Positions 57,780 through 64,000 of a stretch of DNA of 64,000 nucleotides are shown here, one piece after another. Under the pieces are notes generated by a model, which was not told the origin of the DNA, did not search any database, and saw only the letters and a program-made list of their open reading frames with translations. The position numbers and the translations under genes are program-made. Position 1 is the first letter of the stretch, and every line of letters begins with the position of its first letter. This DNA is from Actinomycetales bacterium (lineage in GTDB: Bacteria > Actinomycetota > Actinomycetes > Actinomycetales > Microbacteriaceae), in contig JAFKEN010000011.1 of the NCBI GenBank assembly GCA_017308515.1, forward strand, positions 1 through 64,000, read 5' to 3'.

Positions 57780-59995
57780 TCCGCCACCGGCCGTTCGGCT
57801 CCGGCCACCCGTACTCCGTCGACACCGAGCAGCGCTCGCCGGTCGACCCGGTCGCGGGCGAGCCGCTCACCCTCGGCGTGCGCTCGTCGCCCGCGGGCGA
57901 GTACGTCGAGCTCGAGTGGGAGCTCGACGGCGTCCCGCAGCCCGTCCGCGCCCTCGCGCGCGTCGCGCGCAGCTCGCGCGGTCAGCTGGTCGACGGGGGG
58001 CATCTGGCCTCCGCGCAGGCGCGCCTCGCTCGCGCCGCGGGCGGCTGGCAGGTCGTGCTCGACGATCTGACGGCCGGCCAGCTGCTGCGCTATCGGTTCC
58101 GCGCGCCGGGGGAGTCCACCCGGTGGTTCGAGGCCCGCGTGAACGCCTGGTCGGCGGGCGCGGACGGACTGCGCGAGACGGGCGGTACGCGCGTGCGAAC
58201 CGGGTCGCGCTCCGCGCTCGGCGACGGGTCGGCGACCCGCCGGATCCGCTTCGCGCTCCCGCTCGCCCCGGGGGAGAGGGTCGTCGGCTTCGGCGAGCGC
58301 TACGACCGGCTCGACCAACGCGGAACCAGCCTCGATTCCGTCGTCTTCGAGCAGTACAAGAACCAGGGCGCCGAGCGGAAGACCTACCTGCCGATGCCCT
58401 TCGCGCATGTCGTGGGCGGCACCGGGTGGGGCTTCCACGTGCGCACCTCGCGGCGGGTCTGGTTCGACGTCGGCGCCTCGAGTCCCGACGAGCTCTGGAT
58501 CGAGGCCGAGACCGGCGACGACGGCGCGCTCGAGATCGCCTACCTCGACGGCACTCCGCGCGAGGTGCTCGCCGCCTTCCTCGCCGAGGTTGGCGCCGCC
58601 GAGGAGCTGCCGGAATGGGTCTTCGGCCTGTGGGCCAGCGGCAACGAGTGGAACACCCAGGCCGAGGTGCTGCGCCAGGCCGACGCCCATCGCGACCACG
58701 AGATCCCCGTCGGCAACCTCGTGATCGAGGCGTGGAGCGACGAGTCGACCTTCACCCAGTGGCGCGACGCCCGCTCGGCGGTGCGCGACGGGGCCGAGCC
58801 GAAGCGCCTGGCCGACTTCGAGTTCCCGGAGGAGGGCGCGTGGCCCGACCCGAAGGGGATGACCGACGAGCTGCACCGGCGCGGCATCCGCCTGCACCTG
58901 TGGCAGATCCCCCTGGTGAAGATGCGTCCGCACCCGACCGGTCAGCTCGCCGCGGACGCCGAGGCCGCGATCCGCGACGACGTGCTGATCCGCGAGCCCG
59001 CGCCGGATGGCCGTCTGCGGCCGTACCGCAATCGCGGCTGGTGGTTCCCGCTCGGGCTCATGCCCGACCTCACGGACGAGCGTGCGGCGCAGTGGTGGAC
59101 CGAGAAGCGCCGGTACCTCGTCGAGGAGGTCGGCGTCGACGGTTTCAAGACCGACGGCGGCGAGCACGCCTGGGGCCGCGAACTCGTCTACCTCGACGGC
59201 CGCCGCGGCGACGAGAAGAACAACACCTTCCCGGTCGCCTACGCGAAGGCCTACGGCGACCTGCTGCGGCGTGCGGGCAAGGCGCCGGTGACCTTCAGCC
59301 GGGCCGGCTTCACCGGCAGTCAGGCGCACGGCGCGTTCTGGGCGGGGGACGAGAACTCCACCTGGGAGGCGTTCCGCTGGTCGCTGTTCGCGGGGCTCAA
59401 CGCGGCCGCCTCCGGCATCGTGTACTGGGGGTGGGATCTCGGCGGCTTCAGCGGCGAGATCCCGAGCCCCGAGCTCTACCTCCGCTCGGCCGCCGCGGCG
59501 GCGTTCGTGCCGATCATGCAGTACCACTCCGAGTTCAACCACCACCGCAGCCCGTCGCGCGACCGCACCCCCTGGAACATCGCCGAGCGCACCGGGGACG
59601 AGCGCGTCATCCCCGTGTTCCGCGCCTTCGCGCAGCTGCGGGAGCGCCTGGTGCCCTACCTCGCCGCGGAGGCGCGCCACGCGGTGGCGGTACGGGAGCC
59701 GCTCATGCGGCCCCTGTTCTTCGACCACCCCGACGAAACGGCGGTCTGGGAGCACCCGCTGCAGTGGATGCTCGGCGACGCCCTGCTCGTCGCCCCCGTG
59801 ACCGAGGAGGGCGCCACGACCGCGACCGCCTGGCTGCCGGAGGGACGGTGGGTCGACGCCTTCACGGGCGCCGAGATCGAGGGCGGCGCCGTGGTCGAGC
59901 GCGCGACCGGCTGGCACGAGGCGCCGGTGTGGGTGCGCGCCGAGCGCTGGGCCGAGCTGGCGCCGGTCTTCGCGCCGGACGGGGAGCGCGGCTAG
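57776..59995 (+). CDS. GH31 alpha-glucosidase
   Basis: 739 aa from GTG 57776. N-terminal beta domains (residues ~1-270), then the GH31 barrel with nucleophile Asp in VDGFKTDGGEHAWG and acid/base Asp in FWAGDENSTWEAFR, plus the GLNAAASGIVYWGWDLGGFSG segment (quoted in part), and a C-terminal beta domain. Hydrolyses alpha-linked glucose or xylose. No signal peptide. Coupled to the GH15 gene, it would complete intracellular breakdown of the imported alpha-glucoside. Exact linkage cannot be fixed by sequence. Confidence 0.92.
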   Translation: MIRHRPFGSGHPYSVDTEQRSPVDPVAGEPLTLGVRSSPAGEYVELEWELDGVPQPVRALARVARSSRGQLVDGGHLASAQARLARAAGGWQVVLDDLTAGQLLRYRFRAPGESTRWFEARVNAWSAGADGLRETGGTRVRTGSRSALGDGSATRRIRFALPLAPGERVVGFGERYDRLDQRGTSLDSVVFEQYKNQGAERKTYLPMPFAHVVGGTGWGFHVRTSRRVWFDVGASSPDELWIEAETGDDGALEIAYLDGTPREVLAAFLAEVGAAEELPEWVFGLWASGNEWNTQAEVLRQADAHRDHEIPVGNLVIEAWSDESTFTQWRDARSAVRDGAEPKRLADFEFPEEGAWPDPKGMTDELHRRGIRLHLWQIPLVKMRPHPTGQLAADAEAAIRDDVLIREPAPDGRLRPYRNRGWWFPLGLMPDLTDERAAQWWTEKRRYLVEEVGVDGFKTDGGEHAWGRELVYLDGRRGDEKNNTFPVAYAKAYGDLLRRAGKAPVTFSRAGFTGSQAHGAFWAGDENSTWEAFRWSLFAGLNAAASGIVYWGWDLGGFSGEIPSPELYLRSAAAAAFVPIMQYHSEFNHHRSPSRDRTPWNIAERTGDERVIPVFRAFAQLRERLVPYLAAEARHAVAVREPLMRPLFFDHPDETAVWEHPLQWMLGDALLVAPVTEEGATTATAWLPEGRWVDAFTGAEIEGGAVVERATGWHEAPVWVRAERWAELAPVFAPDGERG

Positions 59996-60004
59996 CCTGG
60001 CCGC

Positions 60005-60796
60005 ATGGCCGACGACGGCGTAGGCGTTCTGCGGGGCGTGCGGCGCACCGCGATCATCGCGATCGTGGTCTCGCTCGTCGTGGCCGCGGGGCTCGGCATC
60101 TGGGCGCTGCTGAGCGGGGAGTTCGGCGAGCTGCAGGGCAAGGTGCTGCTGTCGACGCTGACCGTGGCGGGCTTCGGCACCACGGCGCTGTGCCACCTCG
60201 CGGTCGTCGCCCGCGCCGTGCGCGTGGTCGGGTGTCTCGGGATCGCCGCGAGCGTCGTCGCGGCGGTCGCCGCCTTCGTGCTCATCTGGCGCGACTGGAG
60301 CGACCCGTGGGATCCGGCGCCGCTCGTGAAGACCCTCGCCGTCGCCGCGATCGCGGGGGCGAGCCTCGCCCAGGCGAACCTGCTCCTGCTGCTGGCAGGG
60401 CGCCGGCGGATCGCGATCCGCCTGCCGCTCGCCCTCACCCTCGTCGCCGTGGCGGCGGTCGCCGTCATGATCGCGCTGCCCGTGCTGACCGACGGCGACA
60501 TCCCCGGCGAGCACGGCGAACCGTACTTCCGGGCGCTGGGGGTGCTCGGCATCCTCGACGCGCTGGGGACGATCGCGCTGCCGATCCTCGGGCTCGTGCT
60601 GCGCGCCGGCGCGGATGGTGCATCGAGTGGGCCGGCGGCGGTCGAGGCGACCCCCGGGGTGCCTTCCCGGCTCGACCTCGAGCTGCCGCCCGAGTTGGAA
60701 CGCCGGCTCCGCGCTGCGGCCGGCTACGACTCGCGCGAAGCGACCGCGCTCGCGGCGCTCGATCGGGCCCTGCCGCGCCTTGACGAGTCGCCCTAG
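60005..60796 (+). CDS. Membrane protein of unknown function
   Basis: 263 aa, ATG 60005, six hydrophobic segments (about residues 15-35, 45-70, 75-95, 105-125, 135-155, 180-200) and a helical cytoplasmic C-terminus (ELPPELERRLRAAAGYDSRE). A TAGCCT -10-like box is 6 nt upstream (leaderless). Similar small membrane proteins are common in Microbacteriaceae. Function unknown. Confidence 0.75.
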   Translation: MADDGVGVLRGVRRTAIIAIVVSLVVAAGLGIWALLSGEFGELQGKVLLSTLTVAGFGTTALCHLAVVARAVRVVGCLGIAASVVAAVAAFVLIWRDWSDPWDPAPLVKTLAVAAIAGASLAQANLLLLLAGRRRIAIRLPLALTLVAVAAVAVMIALPVLTDGDIPGEHGEPYFRALGVLGILDALGTIALPILGLVLRAGADGASSGPAAVEATPGVPSRLDLELPPELERRLRAAAGYDSREATALAALDRALPRLDESP

Positions 60797-60805
60797 CGGG
60801 CTCCC

Positions 60806-62944
60806 TCAGTCGAGTCCGCGGCGGCGCAGCAGAGGCGCGGGCTCCGCGTCGCGACCGCGGAACTCACGGTACGCCTCGCGAGGATCCTTCGACCCCCCGA
60901 CGCCGAGCACGAGGCGCCGGAAACGGTCGCCGTTCTCGCGGCGCAGGCCCCCGTTCTCGCGGAACCACTCGACCGTGTCGGCGTCGAGCACCTCGCTCCA
61001 GATGTAGGAGTAGTAGCCCGCGTCGTAGCCGCCCGAGAACGCGTGCGCGAAGTAGCTGCTCGCGTAGCGCGGCGGCACCGCCGGGTTGTCGAGCCCGACC
61101 CGCGCGAGGGCGACCGCCTCGAACTCCTCGACGCTCGTGACGGCCTCCGCCTCGGCGGGGGAGAGACGGTGCCAGGCCTGGTCCAGCAGCGCCGCGGCCA
61201 GGTATTCGCTCGTCGCGAAGCCCTCGCCCCAGGTCTCGCTCGCGCGGATCCGCTCGACCACCTCCGGGTCGATCGGCTCGCCGGTCTCGTAGTGGCGGGC
61301 GTAGTTCTCGAGCACCTCGGGCCAGAGCATCCACATCTCGTTGACCTGGCTCGGGAACTCGACGAAGTCGCGGTAGACGTTCGTGCCCGCGAGGTGCGGG
61401 TAGCGCACGCGCGCGAACAGCCCGTGCAGGGCGTGCCCGAACTCGTGGAAGAGCGTCGAGACCTCGTCGAAGGTGAGCAGCGTGGGCGAGCCCGGCGCCG
61501 GCCGCGGCACGTTGAGGTTGTTGACGACGACCGCGGTCGGCTCGCCGAGCAGCTCGGCGGCGCTCACGAGAGAGTTCATCCAGGCGCCGCCGCGTTTGCT
61601 GTCGCGGGTGTAGAGGTCGAGCAGGTAGAGCCCGACGGGCGTGCCGTCCTCCTCGCGCACCTCGAACACGCGCACCTCGGGGTGGTAGCCGCGCAGGTCG
61701 GGCCGCTCGGTGAAACTCACCCCGTAGAGCCGGCTCGCGGCGAAGAACACCCCGTCCTGCAGCACGCGCTCCGCCTCGAACCAGGGGCGCAGCGCCGCGG
61801 TGTCGACCGCGTAACGCTCCCGGCGCACCCGCTCGCTCCAGAACGCCCAGTCGGCCGCCTCGAGCGTCTCGGGATCGCCCGCCTCGGTCGCGTTGAGGGC
61901 GTCCAGCTCCTGCTGCTCGGCCCGCGCGTTGCGCGCCGCGACGCGCGCGAGCGGTTCGAGCATCGCGGCGACCGCCTCCGGACTGCCGGCGGTCTCGTCG
62001 GCCGTCACGGCGGCCGCGTGGTTCGCGAAGCCCAGCAGCTCGGCCCGGCGGGCGCGCAGCCGCGCGATGCGCAGCACCGTCGCGCGGGTGTCGTGCGCGC
62101 CGCCGCGGGCCCCGCGCGAGCGCGAGGCGGCCATGAGGCGCTGCCGGGTCGGCCGGTGCTCGAGGCTCGCGAGCCAGGGGTGCCCGGTCGGCAGCACGAG
62201 CGTGACGAGCCAGCCCTCGAGCCCGCGCGCGGCGGCCGCTTCCGCGGCGGCGGAGAGCTCGCCGCCGCCGAGTCCGGCGAGCTCGGCGGGGTCGGTGACG
62301 TGCACCGCGAGGTCGTTGGTGTCGGCGAGCAGATCCTTCTCGAAGCGCGTCGTGAGCGTCGAGAGCTCGGCGTTGAGCGCGCGCAGCTCGTCCTTCTCGG
62401 CCTCGTCGAGACCCGCGCCGGCGACGGTCATCTCGATCCAGTGGCGCTCGACGAGGTAGCGCTGCTCGGGGTCGAGCGCGGCCCGGTCGGCGGCGGAGGG
62501 CGCGTTGGCGGCGTCGCGCACCGCCGCGATCCGCGCGTAGAGCTCCGCGTCGAGCAGGATCGCGTCGTGGTGCGCGGCGAGCACCGGCGCGAGGCGCTCC
62601 TCGAGCTCGGTCAGGGTCTCGGTCGCGTCGGTCGAGGAGAGGCTGAAGAACACGTCGGCGACGCGGGCCAGCAGCCGCCCGCTGCGCTCGAGCGGCTCGA
62701 GCACGGAGGCGAAGCTCGGGGGAGCCGGGTCGGCGAGGATCGCCGCGACCTCCCGGCGCTGCTCGAGCATGCCCTGCTCGAAGGCGGGCTCGAAGTGCTT
62801 CTCGCGGATCTCGGCGAACGGCGGCAGCCGGTACGGCAGCGGGCTCTCGACGAGGAAGGGATTGTCGGAGCGCGGGGTCGCGGGCGACGAGGTCGCGGCG
62901 AGGGCGGTCGAGGCGGGGGTCGGCGAGGACGCGGCGTCGGTCAC
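60806..62944 (-). CDS. M3-family oligopeptidase (Dcp-like)
   Basis: 712 aa. Zinc site HEFGH in TLFHEFGHALHGLFARVRYP with the third ligand Glu about 25 residues on, and the M3 substrate segment GYDAGYYSYIWSEVLDADTV. Peptidyl-dipeptidase Dcp/oligopeptidase A family; degrades short peptides in the cytoplasm. The first ~45 residues are Ala/Pro/Ser-rich and may be disordered. GTG or ATG start at 62944, divergent from the winged-helix regulator. Confidence 0.93.
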   Translation of the reverse strand: MTDAASSPTPASTALAATSSPATPRSDNPFLVESPLPYRLPPFAEIREKHFEPAFEQGMLEQRREVAAILADPAPPSFASVLEPLERSGRLLARVADVFFSLSSTDATETLTELEERLAPVLAAHHDAILLDAELYARIAAVRDAANAPSAADRAALDPEQRYLVERHWIEMTVAGAGLDEAEKDELRALNAELSTLTTRFEKDLLADTNDLAVHVTDPAELAGLGGGELSAAAEAAAARGLEGWLVTLVLPTGHPWLASLEHRPTRQRLMAASRSRGARGGAHDTRATVLRIARLRARRAELLGFANHAAAVTADETAGSPEAVAAMLEPLARVAARNARAEQQELDALNATEAGDPETLEAADWAFWSERVRRERYAVDTAALRPWFEAERVLQDGVFFAASRLYGVSFTERPDLRGYHPEVRVFEVREEDGTPVGLYLLDLYTRDSKRGGAWMNSLVSAAELLGEPTAVVVNNLNVPRPAPGSPTLLTFDEVSTLFHEFGHALHGLFARVRYPHLAGTNVYRDFVEFPSQVNEMWMLWPEVLENYARHYETGEPIDPEVVERIRASETWGEGFATSEYLAAALLDQAWHRLSPAEAEAVTSVEEFEAVALARVGLDNPAVPPRYASSYFAHAFSGGYDAGYYSYIWSEVLDADTVEWFRENGGLRRENGDRFRRLVLGVGGSKDPREAYREFRGRDAEPAPLLRRRGLD

Positions 62945-62966
62945 CGGGTCAGCCTAGGCGGATCGT

Positions 62967-63014
62967 TCGCAAAGAATGTCTTGCAACGTTTCCTTCGCAA
63001 AGGTATCTTTGCGA
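62967..63014 (+). promoter_or_regulatory. Promoter with two operator copies before the winged-helix regulator
   Basis: Perfect palindrome TCGCAAAG-gtat-CTTTGCGA (62995-63014) and an imperfect copy starting with the same TCGCAAAG arm (62967-62986). The second covers the -10 TATCTT (63004-63009); -35 TTGCAA (62981-62986), 17-bp spacer. The ATG at 63016 follows by 6 nt, so leaderless. Probable autoregulation, and possibly control of the divergent peptidase gene. Confidence 0.75.
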
Positions 63015-63015
63015 C

Positions 63016-63705
63016 ATGAGCGAGTCGCCGGACCCGAAGTCCTACCGGGAGCTCGACCTCGTCGCGCTGCAGGGGCTGGCGCACCCCTTGCGCGCCCGCA
63101 TTCTCGACGAGCTCGCGATGTACGGGCCGCTCACCGCGAGCCGGATCGGCGAGCGGCTGGGGGCGTCGAGCGGCTCCACGAGCTACCACCTGCGCCAGCT
63201 CGAGCGGCACGGGTTCGTGCGCGAGGTGGTCGGGCACGGCACCGCGCGCGAGCGCTGGTGGGAGCGCGTCCCCGGCGGCATCTCGACCGATCCGCGCCGC
63301 TTCCCGCCCGGCAGCCCCGAGCGTCTGGCGAGCGAACTGGTCTCGAAGGAGTGGATGCGCACGCGCGAGAGCGCGCTCCACGAGTTCCATGCCCACGCCG
63401 AGGCGATGCTCCCGCGCGAGTGGGCCGACGCCGCGATGGAGAACACCGCGAACCTCGCGCTGAGCCTCGACGAGCTGCACGACCTCACCGCGGAGCTGGA
63501 GGAGGTCGTCGCGCGCTTCTTCGCGGCGCACAAGGCGAGCCCGAGCCCGGGCGCGCAGCCCGTGCAGATCCAGCTCGCGGTGTTCCCGCTCGTGCGTCGC
63601 GAGGGCGGGATCGGCGGTGGGGCCGGGGCCGGGGACGGGGTCGAGCGCGGCGCCGACGGCGTCGCCGACGACGTCGCCCACGGGGCAGGAGACGACCACT
63701 CATGA
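63016..63705 (+). CDS. ArsR-like winged-helix regulator
   Basis: 229 aa. Winged HTH at residues ~15-85 (LQGLAHPLRARILDELAMYG, TSYHLRQLERHGFVREV), then a helical effector/dimerisation domain and a disordered Gly/Asp-rich C-terminus. This layout is typical of actinobacterial ArsR-like regulators that control a neighbouring transporter. Its own promoter carries two palindromic operators (62967-63014). Coupled by 4 nt to the next small gene. Ligand unknown. Confidence 0.88.
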   Translation: MSESPDPKSYRELDLVALQGLAHPLRARILDELAMYGPLTASRIGERLGASSGSTSYHLRQLERHGFVREVVGHGTARERWWERVPGGISTDPRRFPPGSPERLASELVSKEWMRTRESALHEFHAHAEAMLPREWADAAMENTANLALSLDELHDLTAELEEVVARFFAAHKASPSPGAQPVQIQLAVFPLVRREGGIGGGAGAGDGVERGADGVADDVAHGAGDDHS

Positions 63706-63923
63706 CCGACGGAGGGATGACCGTGACCGCGACGACATGCGAGTACCCGGCCCACGGCCTGCCCGCGCTCGCCGTGCGTGTCGGCCGGGCGCTGGAGAGC
63801 TGGGGGCGCCGGGCCGGGAGGGCTCCGAGCCGCGAGGAGGGCGTCCTCGCGCTGCGGGTCGCGCGGGCGGCCGCCGAGGCGCGCGCCGAGCGCGACCGGG
63901 CGCTGCGGGCGATCGACCGCTGA
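63702..63923 (+). CDS. Small conserved hypothetical protein
   Basis: 73 aa from ATG 63702, overlapping the regulator stop by 4 nt (ATGA). Helical and basic, with LPALAVRVGRALESWGRR and a repeated Arg/Ala pattern (ARAAAEARAERDRALRAI). Similar small proteins occur in Microbacteriaceae next to regulators. Function unknown. The last 77 bp of the window hold no gene. Confidence 0.65.
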   Translation: MTDGGMTVTATTCEYPAHGLPALAVRVGRALESWGRRAGRAPSREEGVLALRVARAAAEARAERDRALRAIDR

Positions 63924-64000
63924 CCCGCTCCGGCGCGCGCTCGTGACCCGTGGCGCCGTGGCGACGGCGTCGCCGAACCCGGCGCCGCGACCCCGCGGCG

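Noticed and set aside
1-64000. CRISPR arrays, rRNA genes, intact insertion sequences
   Set aside because: No regularly spaced direct repeats with unique spacers, no rRNA sequence and no complete transposase were seen; only the truncated recombinase at 36786-37043 points to mobility.

Overview
This 64 kb window comes from the chromosome of a very GC-rich Gram-positive actinobacterium, most likely a Microbacteriaceae (Micrococcales) member. This is inferred from the codon use (GC-rich third positions), DUF2510 and DUF222-HNH proteins, mycothiol-type arsenate reductases, the tig-clpP1-clpP2-clpX neighbourhood, and many genes with a TANNNT -10 box only 6-8 nt before the start codon (probable leaderless mRNAs). 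No taxon can be proved from the sequence alone.

Layout. 0-4.2 kb: degraded reading frames, an ssb-type gene behind two stem-loops, an AbrB-like antitoxin with a frameshifted toxin partner, a lipoprotein and ettA. 4.2-7.6 kb: an OpuA-type glycine betaine/osmoprotectant ABC operon (minus strand) with tandem palindromes upstream. 7.9-16.1 kb: thioesterases, an OmpR-type two-component system, a DMT exporter, a DUF2510 membrane protein, an FAD-dependent dehydrogenase and a truncated haemoglobin. 16.1-18.8 kb: a sulfide/persulfide module (CoA-disulfide reductase-rhodanese fusion, two single rhodaneses, CstR-type repressor) behind a CsoR/CstR-type operator. 18.8-30.5 kb: housekeeping genes (pepN, rpiB, Fpg/Nei glycosylase, amidohydrolase) and a NarL-type two-component pair split by an inserted hydrolase/GbsR-like cassette. 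30.8-34 kb: an arsenic locus with three ArsC-type proteins (one fused to ArsR), a separate ArsR, a MIP channel instead of a visible Acr3/ArsB pump, and a very cysteine-rich 27-residue peptide with a strong Shine-Dalgarno sequence. 34-35.8 kb: a cold-shock protein gene and a fatty-acid desaturase gene that share a nearly identical ~70-bp promoter/leader. 35.8-39.7 kb: a lower-GC accessory island next to tRNA-Gly, with a broken integrase, a nucleotidyltransferase-like gene and its overlapping partner, a lipoprotein gene containing a 29-bp perfect palindrome, and a partial second tRNA-Gly. 39.8-52.1 kb: tRNA-Pro, tig, a ferritin-like DUF2202 protein behind a second copy of the CsoR/CstR-type operator, an HNH gene, clpP1, clpP2, a YcnI/CopC copper locus, clpX and a BenE-like transporter. 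52.2-60 kb: a ROK-regulated sugar ABC operon ending in GH15 and GH31 glucosidases, probably for isomaltose-type alpha-1,6-glucosides. 60-64 kb: a membrane protein, an M3 oligopeptidase, and a winged-helix regulator with two operator copies.

The most unusual signals are the shared cold-shock/desaturase leader, the Cys-rich arsenic-locus micropeptide, the twin CsoR/CstR-type operators linking sulfur genes to a DUF2202 gene, the 29-bp palindrome in the island, and the tRNA-Gly remnant.
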